The notes: generated from the sequence alone by a model not told the origin. DNA of 64,000 bases from Baekduia soli (GCF_007970665.1 NZ_CP042430.1:3224001-3288000); one strand, 5' to 3'; positions 1 through 7,818 are shown, numbered from the stretch's first letter. Made by a program: numbers and translations.

Positions 1-1
1 C

Positions 2-439
2 GAGGAGGTCGACGAGAGCGCGCGCGCTTTCTTGAGTGGGCCGCTTTCTTTTGGTCCCGCGATGCTGATTACTCCAACCTGCTCGCTGCGTTCACAGACT
101 GCGGGACGGGACTACGCCCATCCCGTCAGAACACTCGTTCCTCTGCGTCCGGTCCAAGAGCTGATGGAGGCCGGCATCCTCGACCCCTCGAAGCGAGGGT
201 TAGCAGAACGCCGCGACTCTCTCATCAACTACATGTGGATGCCACCGCTACCGGACGTCGGGCTCGAGGAGAGCATGGCACTCCTCTACATGCCGGCCAC
301 GCTGCATCACGACATGATTGCTGACAGGCGGGTATCACAACTGACCCGTGACGCTTCGTCGCAACTGCAGAAGAAGCTCGCCTGGTACTCAACGAGCATG
401 CTGCTCGAGCGTTCGGACTTCGATCCGCCGATGGACTGA
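2..439 (+). CDS. Hypothetical protein, 5' partial, partner of the downstream ATPase
   Basis: The frame is open to the window edge, so the N-terminus is missing; a TTG at 32 is the first possible internal start. The visible 145 residues are soluble, with a hydrophobic beta-like stretch ending in a Cys (LITPTC) early on and a helical C-terminus. The stop is 3 bp before the ATG of the STAND ATPase gene, so the two genes are almost certainly co-transcribed. I recognise no family. Its role may be sensing or effector for the ATPase, which is only an inference from adjacency. Confidence 0.6.
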   Translation, partial: EEVDESARAFLSGPLSFGPAMLITPTCSLRSQTAGRDYAHPVRTLVPLRPVQELMEAGILDPSKRGLAERRDSLINYMWMPPLPDVGLEESMALLYMPATLHHDMIADRRVSQLTRDASSQLQKKLAWYSTSMLLERSDFDPPMD

Positions 440-442
440 CAT

Positions 443-2875
443 ATGACGTCCCATAAGCGCGGCGGCAATCCGTATGACTTTCGATCGCCCGTCAGACACG
501 GATCGCTCCTTGCCGGCCGAGATGATGAGTTGGCTCAGATCGACGACTTCCTCCGAGAGGCGGCGTCTGGTCGGCCAGTCCATTTCTCGCTGTTCGGAGC
601 TCAAGGGGACGGGAAGTCGAGCCTGCTGAACGTGGTCGTGGAGATGGCGCGGGCCAGGGGCCTTCTGTCAGTGAAGCTCGCGCTAAGCGAGGCACTTGTC
701 CAGACCGGCCTTGACTTCTACAAGGCGGTCTACGACGCGGCACTCCAAGCGCTAATCGATATGGGGCACTTGGTGGCGGACGGTGAGTTGATGCGCGCGT
801 GGACGCTACAGACTTGTCTCGGTGAGCCGCCCTCGAAGCCGGACGTTCAGCCGCTCGAGCTGGGCATGTTGGCGGCGGCGGGGCTCCATGGTCGCATGGT
901 TGGCGAGGTCCCGACTCAGCTAATTCAGAGGGACCTCAAGCGGTTCCTATCGCTAGGGCCGGTTCCCCTCCAAGGGCTCGTGCTGTGTCTAGACAGCGCA
1001 CACTGGTTGGGCGACAACCGGGACCTAGCTCCGAGTCTGCTGCAACTCGCCGATGCGACGCCGCTGCTCACGATTGTGACCGCCGCTGAAGCGTCGGGAG
1101 ACCTTCAGGAGGCTGCTCCGCGCGCGTGGGCACAGATCGAGGTAAAGCCGTTCACTCAGCCCGTTCAGGTCCTGGATGCGGTTGCGAAGCCCCTTGAATC
1201 AGCTGACGAGACACTCGTTGTAGAGCCGCCTACGCCCCTGACTGCAGCTGACATCTTGCAGTTGACTGGAGGCGGGCCATATGAGGTCAATCTTGTATGC
1301 CACTTCATCTGGGAAGCGATCCGACACGGCGAGCAAGACTCTTTCGAACTGTCGCCCGCCGTAATCGAACGAGTTGCTGCAGAGCTGGAGGAGAAGGGCA
1401 GGCACCAGGCCAGCCCGGAGATCGCCACCCTGAGCGGCCTTCCGGCCACAGAGCTGCGCACCTTGGTTCTGCTAGCGCCGTTCGAGGAGCTGACAACGCA
1501 TCAGATTGCGTTAGTCCGACTCCTGCTCCGCGACTTCGGCGATAGCGATCTCACGGACGCTGAGGACGCGATTGGCCAAGAGCTATCGGCGCTGCAGGAG
1601 CGAGGGCTCGTGCAGATCGAGCAGGACCGATTCAAGCTGACGGGAGGACGCGACGCGCGGGTGTATCTGCGTTACGCGGCTAAGCGCGTATCGCCCTCGT
1701 CGGAGCTCCGCTTCGGTCGGGACTATCCCCGAACGGTGGCATCGCGCTGCGCTACTGCTCTCGCAGGCGCCGTGCTCGGTGAATCCTATGAGGGCGCCCG
1801 CTTGTTCCGTCGAGGGCGGCCTCGTGAGATCGGCCAGAGCGCGGCAGGGCGGTTGCTGGAGTCGCTCGGTAGAGCAGCAGACGAAGGCGATCTCGTCGGA
1901 CTCGGGACTGTGCTCGGTGGGTGGGTGGGACCCGCCGAGATGCAGAAGCACTCTGGCTGTGGATTCTGGCTGATGGGTCTCACCATGCAGGTGGGGGTGC
2001 ACGAGGTCGAGCACGTGGAACTCGTTGCCGGCCCAGACGGCGGGGACCCCTCCGAGCTCCAAGCGGCTGGTCAAAACTGGCTCGAGGAGAATCGGGAGCT
2101 CCTCGCCAAGTACGGGGCTCAGGACGCCGAGCTTCGTTGCCACCAGATCAGTTGGGAACTGTTGGCCTCGGCCCTTTCCTACTGGCTCCTCGCAGCGATG
2201 TCCCAGGTTGCCTTCTTCTTGTATCGGGCTGGGTCAAATGAACTGGCCGAAGACGTCTTGACGGCTGTGCTCCATCAGTGTGAGCCACTGATCGGCGCAG
2301 AACCTCTTGACCCCCTGCTTCGGACCCAGGTCGCGAACGTCCTCAGCCGGCGGGGCTTCATGGCCGCAACGCGCGGCGATTGGCAGGCGGCCTCAGAGCT
2401 GCTCGAACAGAGCGCCACCATGGCGCTGACTGAGGGCTGGCTACTCGACTACAACCGCGCTTACGTATGCGCAATGCGCGGGCAGATCGCCGACGCCATT
2501 CGTCTTATCGAGTCGGCGGTGGAGCGGCTGGAACCCGATTCTGGTCTCGTTGTCCTGCACGCCTTCATGCCGACGCCCGACGAGTGGATACCCCCCGACC
2601 CGCTCTGGAACGTCGTCGAGGTCCAAGGCGCCTGGGTCGGTCGGTTCCTGGAACTGCAACGATGCGTGATTCGAGCGCGGTCGTCCGAGGACTCTCGCGC
2701 GGCGCTGGAGTCGGCGGTGCGCACATTGAGCCCGTCGGCACCGATGGCGCTCATTCGGCTTGCTGGCTGGGCAACCCTCACTTCTCGCGCAGCCCAGCGA
2801 GGCGAGAGACCTGTTCGGGCGCGCTCTCCTGGCGGCTCCCTACGACGGAGCCGCGGTCCCCCAGTCGGAGGCTGA
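443..2875 (+). CDS. STAND-type ATPase with TPR-like C-terminus, 3' end apparently frameshifted
   Basis: The 810-residue frame has an N-terminal ATPase: a Walker A motif GAQGDGKSS at about residues 52-60 and a Walker B-like LVLCLDSAHW at about 180-190, resembling the hhhhDDAHW motif of STAND/LAL ATPases. A winged-helix-like segment and then helical repeats follow. The last ~30 residues are Arg/Pro/Gly-rich and unlike the preceding helices. A +1 shift near 2785-2797 restores a helical continuation (EARDLFGRALLAAP) ending at a TAG at 2931. The gene is therefore either decayed at its 3' end or affected by a sequence error. Its location on a mobile element, with a tightly linked small gene, fits phage defence or regulation, but that is inference. 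Confidence 0.7.
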   Translation: MTSHKRGGNPYDFRSPVRHGSLLAGRDDELAQIDDFLREAASGRPVHFSLFGAQGDGKSSLLNVVVEMARARGLLSVKLALSEALVQTGLDFYKAVYDAALQALIDMGHLVADGELMRAWTLQTCLGEPPSKPDVQPLELGMLAAAGLHGRMVGEVPTQLIQRDLKRFLSLGPVPLQGLVLCLDSAHWLGDNRDLAPSLLQLADATPLLTIVTAAEASGDLQEAAPRAWAQIEVKPFTQPVQVLDAVAKPLESADETLVVEPPTPLTAADILQLTGGGPYEVNLVCHFIWEAIRHGEQDSFELSPAVIERVAAELEEKGRHQASPEIATLSGLPATELRTLVLLAPFEELTTHQIALVRLLLRDFGDSDLTDAEDAIGQELSALQERGLVQIEQDRFKLTGGRDARVYLRYAAKRVSPSSELRFGRDYPRTVASRCATALAGAVLGESYEGARLFRRGRPREIGQSAAGRLLESLGRAADEGDLVGLGTVLGGWVGPAEMQKHSGCGFWLMGLTMQVGVHEVEHVELVAGPDGGDPSELQAAGQNWLEENRELLAKYGAQDAELRCHQISWELLASALSYWLLAAMSQVAFFLYRAGSNELAEDVLTAVLHQCEPLIGAEPLDPLLRTQVANVLSRRGFMAATRGDWQAASELLEQSATMALTEGWLLDYNRAYVCAMRGQIADAIRLIESAVERLEPDSGLVVLHAFMPTPDEWIPPDPLWNVVEVQGAWVGRFLELQRCVIRARSSEDSRAALESAVRTLSPSAPMALIRLAGWATLTSRAAQRGERPVRARSPGGSLRRSRGPPVGG

Positions 2876-3041
2876 CTTCGCCCAGAAGCACTTGGGCCAA
2901 GGTGATCTGGGCAGCGATGGCCATGTGCCCTAGTCGGGCTCTCTCGCCTCAGCAGCCCCTGGGGCGGACTGAGGCACGGATCGGCGATGCACCCGCCGCG
3001 GCCCGGTTTCTGGCTCTAGCCCTGGCGATCGTGGGCGCTTC
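2876..3041 (+). pseudogene. Degenerate continuation of the STAND ATPase reading frame
   Basis: No intact gene lies here. Two further frames contain short helical-repeat-like pieces: one ends at the TAG at 2931-2933, and one reads GDAPAAARFLALALAIVGAS and ends at the TGA at 3049-3051. They look like remains of the TPR-like C-terminus scattered over three frames, implying at least two indels. Confidence 0.4.
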
Positions 3042-3095
3042 CAGTCCTTGACCACCCGCCCTCACCATGGGGTTCGTTCGGGTGGTCAAGGACTG
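3042..3095. repeat. 17-bp perfect inverted repeat, 20-nt loop
   Basis: The left arm (3042-3058, CAGTCCTTGACCACCCG) is the exact reverse complement of the right arm (3079-3095). No T-tract follows on either side, so a simple intrinsic terminator is not the best reading. It lies just upstream of the replication-relaxation gene of the element and could be an origin of transfer/replication site or an operator. Confidence 0.85.
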
Positions 3096-3161
3096 TCAGC
3101 GGTGAGACGGTCGAGGGGCAGGTTGCGACCGGGTGGCGGCGGGTGCATCGCCTTTGGGGTC

Positions 3162-4127
3162 ATGGGAGCTGCAAGGAAGCAGAGCAAGGGAGTTCAGATC
3201 ACCGAGAGGGATGTTCAGATCGTTCGGTGGCTGGGTCGGGTGCGGCTGGCGACGGTGGATGAGGTACGGGTGCGGTGGGAGATGGGCAGGACCAAGGCCT
3301 ATGAGCGCTTGAAGGTGCTCGTGGGGGCTGGGCTGGTGGTGCATGAGCGTGGGGTGCCGGGGCATGGGGTGTATCTGGCATCGCGGCAGGGATTGCAGAT
3401 GGCGGGGGTGGGGTTGGCGCCGGCGACAATGAGCTTGGGTGCGCTGGCGCATGACCTTGCGGTGGCGGGCCTCGTGGCGCGGCTGGAGCGCGACCTGGCC
3501 GGCGGGGCGTTGCTGACCGAGCGTGAGGTGCGCGCGCACGCGCGCGAGACCGGCGATCTGAACTTCCGCCCGACGGTCTCGCGGCGTGGGATGCGCGACG
3601 CACGCCACTGGCCCGACCTCGTCTTGCTGACCCGGGGCAGTCCGCCGGGCTGGCTGGCCATCGAGGTCGAGCTCCACAAGAAGGGCTCCCAGCGCCTGCA
3701 AGCCATCCTTGCGGCCTACCGCTGGGCCAACACAAGCCAGCCCGCGTTCCGGCTGTGGGGCGTGCTCTATCTCGTCCCCGACCGCGACCACCGCCGCCGC
3801 CTCGTGGAGATCGGCCGGCGTGCCGGTCTGGCCGAGGACTCGCGGCCGGTCCTGCTGGCCACCCACACCCTCGATCAGCCCGACGAGATCGCCGAGGCGA
3901 TCCGGCGTCTGTGGGCGCTCAAGGGCGCCGCCGATGCACAGGAGCGCCAGGCCGAGACTCACCGCGCCGAGCGCCAACACCGCCTCGACGCCGAGCGGGC
4001 CGCTGAACATGCAGCGAGGGAGGCGGCCGTCCAACGCCGCCATGAGGAGCTCCTCGCGCTCGAAGCCGCTCATGCACCCGCGCCGCGCCGGGGCCTCGGC
4101 CGCCTCTTCAGGAGCCCCGAGCGATGA
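3162..4127 (+). CDS. Replication-relaxation family protein (MobC-like)
   Basis: This 321-residue protein starts with a winged helix-turn-helix (about residues 13-75; ITERDVQIVRWLGR, then a strand around GVPGHGVYLAS). A nuclease-like alpha/beta core follows, with a PDLVLL strand at ~155 and WLAIEVELHKKG at ~170. This matches the layout of the Replic_Relax family of plasmid and ICE mobilisation/replication proteins. The C-terminal 80 residues form an Arg/Glu/Ala-rich coiled coil. The frame is open upstream to 3048, but the ATG at 3162 is where family-like sequence begins. The last codons overlap the next gene by 4 bp (ATGA), implying an operon. Confidence 0.75.
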   Translation: MGAARKQSKGVQITERDVQIVRWLGRVRLATVDEVRVRWEMGRTKAYERLKVLVGAGLVVHERGVPGHGVYLASRQGLQMAGVGLAPATMSLGALAHDLAVAGLVARLERDLAGGALLTEREVRAHARETGDLNFRPTVSRRGMRDARHWPDLVLLTRGSPPGWLAIEVELHKKGSQRLQAILAAYRWANTSQPAFRLWGVLYLVPDRDHRRRLVEIGRRAGLAEDSRPVLLATHTLDQPDEIAEAIRRLWALKGAADAQERQAETHRAERQHRLDAERAAEHAAREAAVQRRHEELLALEAAHAPAPRRGLGRLFRSPER

Positions 4128-4447
4128 TGGGCTCTCAGGCGTTCGAACCGAACGGGCGACGTGACCACCGGCCGGCACCCGAGTTGCAGCGACCGACCGC
4201 CCTCCTCGATGACACATCCGACGCACCGGCACGCCGGCCCTCGAGCGAGCTCACGGGCCGCCGCCGCGCCGTGCCGTCGGTGACCCTCACCAAGGCCGAG
4301 GCGGCCCTGGCGCTCGGCATGAGCGTGCGCTCGCTGGACAAGTACGTCATGCCCGAGGTCCGCGTCATCCGGCGAGGCAGCATGGTGCTCATCCCGGTCC
4401 GCGAGCTCGAGCGCTGGGCCGAGGCCTCCGCCGAGTCCACCCTCTAG
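4124..4447 (+). CDS. Excisionase-like helix-turn-helix protein
   Basis: The 107-residue protein has a ~50-residue polar N-terminus, then a MerR/excisionase-type HTH (LTKAEAALALGMSVRSLDKY) and a wing with RVIRRGSMVLIPVRELERW, the usual end of HTH_17-type DNA-binding proteins. These proteins assist excision or control integrase expression in integrative elements. It overlaps the replication-relaxation gene by 4 bp and converges on the integrase gene 40 bp away. Start choice rests on the ATGA overlap; the next in-frame ATG is much further inside. Confidence 0.75.
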   Translation: MMGSQAFEPNGRRDHRPAPELQRPTALLDDTSDAPARRPSSELTGRRRAVPSVTLTKAEAALALGMSVRSLDKYVMPEVRVIRRGSMVLIPVRELERWAEASAESTL

Positions 4448-4491
4448 CTAGCTGTATAGCTAGCTTGCTAGCTAGCAATCACAATAACTAG
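4444..4491. repeat. CTAG-rich palindromic spacer between convergent genes
   Basis: Six CTAG tetramers lie within 48 bp. AGCTAGCT at 4446-4453 and 4458-4465 can fold into an 8-bp stem with a GTAT loop, and GCTAGCTAGC at 4467-4476 is a second palindrome. The site spans the stop codons of the HTH gene and the integrase gene. It may act as a bidirectional terminator or a protein-binding site. Confidence 0.7.
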
Positions 4492-5720
4492 CTCGCTGCC
4501 GTGCCGAAGTCGTCCAGGAACGTGCTCAGGAAGCGCTCGTGGCGGTCCAGGTGGTCGGGCATGAGATGGCCGTACAAGTCCATGGTCTGCTGGATTGTCG
4601 AATGGCCCATCAGCGCCGACAGCTCCTTGATGTCGACGTACTCGCCCGAGCGCGCGGCGGCCGCGATGATCCACGAGGCATACGTGTGACGGCACTCGTG
4701 AAAGCCGATGCGCTGCTCGCCGGCCTTGTCCCAGCGCTGGTAGGCACGACGGAGCACCGGACCCCACTGTCCCGCCCATGGAGCCTCGGGCGACGGGCCG
4801 AAGAGGAATCCCTCGCGGCGGCCGCTGCGGACCAGGTGCTCGCGGAGGATCGTGTGCAGCGAGCCGACCATCGGCAGCGTGCGCCAGGCGGCGTCGGACT
4901 TGCCGCGCTGCTCGTTGATCGTCGCGGACTCGACGTGGTAGCTGCGCCGGATCGTCAGCCGGCGGCGGTCGAACTCGATCGCGTCGACCGCGAGCCCGAT
5001 CGCCTCGCTGCGGCGCAGCCCGGCGTAGAAGGCCAGCGCCCACAGGGCGACCTCGTCCTCGCGCAGCAGGCTGAGCAGCCGCCCGGCCTCCTCGGGCGTG
5101 GCGATGCGCTCCCGCCGGCGTCCGCCGGAGGGCAGGCCGAGCTCGGCGCAGGGGTTGGCCGTGGCCTCGCCGATGCCGATCGCCCAGCGGTACATCGCCG
5201 ACAGCGGCTTGATCGTGTTGGCGATCGACGAGGGGGAGAGGCCTTCGCCCAGCAGCGTCTCGACGAAGCGGCGCAGGCCCGGCGTGGTCAGGTCGCTGGG
5301 GTACTTCGTGCCGAAGGCCGGCACCAGGCGGTACTCGGCGGCCTGTCGCATGCGATGCAGCGTCGAGGGCGAGTAGGGACGGCGCCGGCTCGTGAGGATG
5401 ACGCCGCGCTCGGCGCCCTCGAGGAACCGCTGCAGCAGGGCCTCGACGGTCCGCTCATCGCGTGCCCGGAGCCTGCCGCTGCGCACGAGCTTCGTCGCAT
5501 CCGCTCGCCAGCCGCCAGCCTCCAGCAGCCGATCCCTGAGCGGCATCCGGCGGTGACGCGGCTCGTTGAACGACTTGCGGACCAGCCGCTTGGAACCGGC
5601 GTCGTAGACGTGCGCGCGGACGCTGGGGAAACAGTCGCAGCGGCGGCCGGCGTGCTGCGCGCAGGAGCGCTGGTGCCGGATCTCCACGCCCTCAGGGGCG
5701 CGCTTGGGAGCGCTCGCCAT
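4488..5720 (-). CDS. Tyrosine recombinase (integrase)
   Basis: The 410-residue protein has an N-terminal arm-binding region with Cys/His residues, a SAM-like core-binding domain (SPSTLHRMRQAAEYRLVPAF), and a catalytic domain. Catalytic residues are visible: Arg in AFYAGLRRSEAIGL (about residue 235), His-x-x-Arg in FHECRHTYASW (about 340), and His and the nucleophile Tyr in LMGHSTIQQTMDLYGH (about 375-385). Length is usual for actinobacterial element integrases. I chose the ATG at 5720 because the upstream in-frame extension reads through the tRNA-Cys gene. The gene lies directly next to the tRNA it probably uses as attB. Confidence 0.9.
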   Translation of the reverse strand: MASAPKRAPEGVEIRHQRSCAQHAGRRCDCFPSVRAHVYDAGSKRLVRKSFNEPRHRRMPLRDRLLEAGGWRADATKLVRSGRLRARDERTVEALLQRFLEGAERGVILTSRRRPYSPSTLHRMRQAAEYRLVPAFGTKYPSDLTTPGLRRFVETLLGEGLSPSSIANTIKPLSAMYRWAIGIGEATANPCAELGLPSGGRRRERIATPEEAGRLLSLLREDEVALWALAFYAGLRRSEAIGLAVDAIEFDRRRLTIRRSYHVESATINEQRGKSDAAWRTLPMVGSLHTILREHLVRSGRREGFLFGPSPEAPWAGQWGPVLRRAYQRWDKAGEQRIGFHECRHTYASWIIAAAARSGEYVDIKELSALMGHSTIQQTMDLYGHLMPDHLDRHERFLSTFLDDFGTAAS

Positions 5721-5728
5721 GGAAATGA

Positions 5729-5752
5729 CTTTCCCACGAGCTTTCCCACGAG
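5729..5752. repeat. Tandem 12-bp direct repeat upstream of the integrase gene
   Basis: CTTTCCCACGAG occurs twice head to tail (5729-5740 and 5741-5752), between the integrase start codon and the tRNA-Cys 3' end. Such repeats at this position are often arm-type integrase or excisionase binding sites. Confidence 0.7.
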
Positions 5753-5811
5753 GCAACTCTCTGTGGTTCGAACCTGGACAGATGTTGCGTATTTCCAGGT
5801 CCTTCCTGAAG

Positions 5812-5882
5812 AGGCGCCGACCAGAATCGAACTGGTGTACACGGCTTTGCAGGCCGCTGCGTAGCCACTCCGCCACGGCGCC
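5812..5882 (-). tRNA. tRNA-Cys (GCA)
   Basis: The reverse complement folds as a cloverleaf: acceptor GGCGCCG/CGGCGCC, T-arm ACCAG-TTCGATT-CTGGT, and anticodon loop CTGCAAA with anticodon GCA. The discriminator is U and no CCA is encoded. The 3' end faces the integrase gene, marking the likely insertion site of the element. Confidence 0.93.
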
Positions 5883-5994
5883 GGGGTGCTGCCGACAGCG
5901 TAGACCGTCGGCCGCCGGCGCGTTCTGGCGACGCCTCGCGCGCGGCGCGCGCGTCTGGGAGGGTGACGGCCCACCCGCCCAGGAGGCCATGACG

Positions 5995-6456
5995 ATGCCC
6001 AACATCTACGAGCCGCAGTTCGACGTCACCCAGGACGCGCCGCCCTACCACTGGCAGCGCGCGCGGCTGGGCCGGCAGGCCGGCTCCAAGGAGCTCGGCG
6101 CCTCGCTGTTCGACGTGCCGCCCGGCGCCGAGATGTTCCCCAACCACGCCCACATGGCCAACGAGGAGCTCATGCTCGTCATCGATGGCGAGCCGACCCT
6201 GCGCACCCCTGAGGGCGAGCGCCGCCTCGCGCGCGGGGAGGTCGTGGCGTTCCTCGCCGGGCCGGCCGGCACCCACCACGTGCGCAACGACACCGATGCG
6301 CTCGTGCGCGTCGTCGTGCTCAGCACGATGAAGGCGCCGGAGATCAACCTGTTCCCCGACAGCGACGAGCTCTGGGTGCGCGACTACGTCCCCGGCACCG
6401 ACCCGCCCGCGGACGCCGTGGAGATCCGCGTGCCCATGACGCCCCCGGGCGCCTGA
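5995..6456 (+). CDS. Cupin-domain protein
   Basis: The 153-residue protein carries a single cupin barrel: motif 1 around PGAEMFPNHAHMANEELMLV with metal-ligand-type His and Glu residues, and motif 2 around FLAGPAGTHHVRNDTDALV. Such small cupins bind a metal and sugars or small acids, and the substrate is unknown. AGGAGG at 5981-5986 sits 8 nt before the ATG at 5995, which favours that start over the in-frame ATG at 5989. It is the first gene outside the integrated element. Confidence 0.85.
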   Translation: MPNIYEPQFDVTQDAPPYHWQRARLGRQAGSKELGASLFDVPPGAEMFPNHAHMANEELMLVIDGEPTLRTPEGERRLARGEVVAFLAGPAGTHHVRNDTDALVRVVVLSTMKAPEINLFPDSDELWVRDYVPGTDPPADAVEIRVPMTPPGA

Positions 6457-6484
6457 GGCGGCGGCACTGCGCGGCGCCGATTGC

Positions 6485-6490
6485 TAGGCT
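6485..6490 (+). promoter_or_regulatory. -10 box of tRNA-Val
   Basis: TAGGCT, 12 nt before the first base of the tRNA. Confidence 0.55.
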
Positions 6491-6502
6491 CTGCCGTCCC
6501 AG

Positions 6503-6575
6503 GGGCGATTAGCTCAGCTGGGAGAGCGCCTGCTCGACAAGCAGGAGGTCACTGGTTCGAGCCCAGTATCGCCCA
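6503..6575 (+). tRNA. tRNA-Val (GAC)
   Basis: Cloverleaf with acceptor GGGCGAT/ATCGCCC, D-arm AGCTCAGCTGGGAGAGC, anticodon stem CCTGC/GCAGG with loop TCGACAA (anticodon GAC), and T-arm ACTGG-TTCGAGC-CCAGT. The discriminator is A and no CCA is encoded. An intrinsic terminator follows. Confidence 0.95.
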
Positions 6576-6579
6576 TGAA

Positions 6580-6607
6580 CGAAACCCCGGCACTAGCTGG
6601 GGTTTCG
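6580..6607 (+). terminator. Intrinsic terminator of tRNA-Val
   Basis: Nine-bp perfect stem CGAAACCCC / GGGGTTTCG with a 10-nt loop, followed by a weak T-containing tail. Confidence 0.85.
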
Positions 6608-6812
6608 TCGTTTCCGGGGTCGCGCGGATCACGCCACCGCGCTGCGGGTGTCGTCGAGGCCGGTGCCGGTCGGCGACGTCGCCCAGCACGTCCCCGATGG
6701 GGGCGGGCACCGTGACGCGACGGCCGGAGACCGTCCAGCCGGCACGCCGAGCAGGTGCGGCCGGTCTCCGGGCGCCCGGGACTCCCGGCCCACACGGCCG
6801 ATGCGGTCGGCC
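6608..6812. other. No gene recognised
   Basis: GC-rich sequence between the tRNA-Val terminator and a VOC remnant. Open frames exist on both strands, but none looks protein-like over its length. Confidence 0.4.
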
Positions 6813-7130
6813 GAGGTCCGCACGGACGCCGGCCTCGGCTTCGGGCGCTGGCTGACCGTCAACGTCCCCGGCGACGCCGACCGCCAGCTCCTGCTCGAGC
6901 GCCCCGCCCGCCGGCGATGAACGACGTGACCGGCGACGAGGTCCGCGAGCACGTCACCAAGGCCGTCACGGGCACGGTCATCGTCTCGACGACCGACTGC
7001 CGCGCGACCTACGAGCGCCTCGTCGACGAGGGCGTCGACATCACCCAGGAGCGGATGGAGCGTCCGTACGGGGTCGACATGGGGGTCCGCGACCCGTTCG
7101 GCGACCACCTGCGCATCACCCGGCCCGCCG
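6813..7130 (+). pseudogene. VOC/glyoxalase-family remnant, truncated and frameshifted
   Basis: Frame 3 reads EVRTDAGLGFGRWLTVNVPG then QLLLERP. Frame 2 then continues NDVTGDEVREHV and later ERMERPYGVDMGVRDPFG, ending near RITRP. Together they form the middle and C-terminal part of a vicinal-oxygen-chelate (glyoxalase/bleomycin-resistance) protein. The frames change at the C4 run 6902-6905. The first ~30 residues, including a metal ligand, are not found in any frame, so this is a remnant even if the shift is a sequence error. Confidence 0.7.
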
Positions 7131-7154
7131 CGGCCCGCGGCGCGGCGGACGCCT

Positions 7155-7463
7155 TCACCGCGCCGCGTGGCAGTCGGCGCAGAGGTTCAGCGGCGCGGCG
7201 ACGTCGTGCTGGACGACCGCGAACCAGCGTTCGATCTCGGGGTGCTCGACCGAGTTGCGCCCGCAGCCGTCGCACTCGACGACGACGTCGTGGGCCAGCC
7301 ATCCGCGGGCGGCCTTCGCGCCGCATTCGGGGCACAGGTGCGCGTCGGCGCCCTGCTGCATCGGGATGCGCTCCCAGCGGGCGAACGACGTGTCGGAGAC
7401 CGAGACGAACACGGGGTGGAACGGGCACCCGTCGCAGAACGCGCAGCCGTCGCGGATCGTCAC
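7155..7463 (-). CDS. Small cysteine-rich zinc-ribbon-like protein
   Basis: The 102-residue protein contains four Cys clusters: CAFCDGC near the N-terminus, CPECG and CDGCG in the middle, and CADCH at the end. That is enough for two zinc sites. There is no signal peptide or membrane segment. The GTG start at 7463 is supported by a TAGGCT box 6 nt upstream. Function is unknown; zinc-ribbon folds of this kind often bind nucleic acid or another protein. Confidence 0.7.
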   Translation of the reverse strand: MTIRDGCAFCDGCPFHPVFVSVSDTSFARWERIPMQQGADAHLCPECGAKAARGWLAHDVVVECDGCGRNSVEHPEIERWFAVVQHDVAAPLNLCADCHAAR

Positions 7464-7469
7464 CGTGCC

Positions 7470-7475
7470 AGCCTA
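7470..7475 (-). promoter_or_regulatory. -10 box of the zinc-ribbon gene
   Basis: TAGGCT on the minus strand, 6 nt before the GTG at 7463. Confidence 0.6.
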
Positions 7476-7818
7476 GAGCGCGCGACAGCGGGCACCCGCG
7501 CGGCTGCGCGGGGGCCACGACCTCCAGGGTCGTGCCGGCTGCCCGGGCCGGCCCGGCACGTGGCAGGTCGCCGCCCGGCGCGCGCACGCGCCGGCCCATC
7601 CCGCGCAGGCCGAACGACGACGCCTGGTCGAGGTCGCCGGGAACCCCGCCGCGTCCTTTGTCGGGGTCGGCAGGGGGCGCCGGGGCGGACTCGGTGCCGT
7701 CCGCGCGGCGGCCGAGCACGCCGCGCCGCCCGCAGCCGCACCCCGCTGAGCGCCGGCGCCGCCGCGGTGCGGGCCGGCCGCGCCTCGCTGCGATCGGCGT
7801 CCGCCACGGGGCCAGACC
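7476..7818. other. No gene recognised
   Basis: Strongly GC-rich stretch with Arg/Ala/Pro-rich open frames on both strands. None has a family-like sequence or a start signal. Confidence 0.4.

Larger units (their letters stand above)
1..5812. mobile_element. Right end of an integrative element inserted at tRNA-Cys
   Basis: Positions 4488-5720 encode a tyrosine recombinase whose start lies about 90 bp from the 3' end of a tRNA-Cys gene. Next to it are an excisionase-like HTH gene and a replication-relaxation gene, a set typical of actinobacterial integrative or conjugative elements. Cargo further left (STAND ATPase and partner) is visibly less GC-rich than the rest of the window. The left end and its att repeat lie outside the window, so size and mobility cannot be judged. 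The boundary at the tRNA is inferred from gene order. Confidence 0.75.

Noticed and set aside
4101-4113. CGCCTCTTCAGGA, shared with the tRNA-Cys 3' end, as an att repeat
   Set aside because: The copy is in inverted orientation inside a coding sequence and only 13 bp long, so it does not fit an attL/attR direct repeat.
5765-5774. GGTTCGAACC as a T-arm of a second tRNA
   Set aside because: It is a simple palindrome. The neighbouring bases do not form a T-stem or acceptor on either strand.
4539-5864. 441-codon plus-strand frame over the integrase
   Set aside because: It is a shadow of the integrase, rich in Ala/Arg/Gly with no domain signs.
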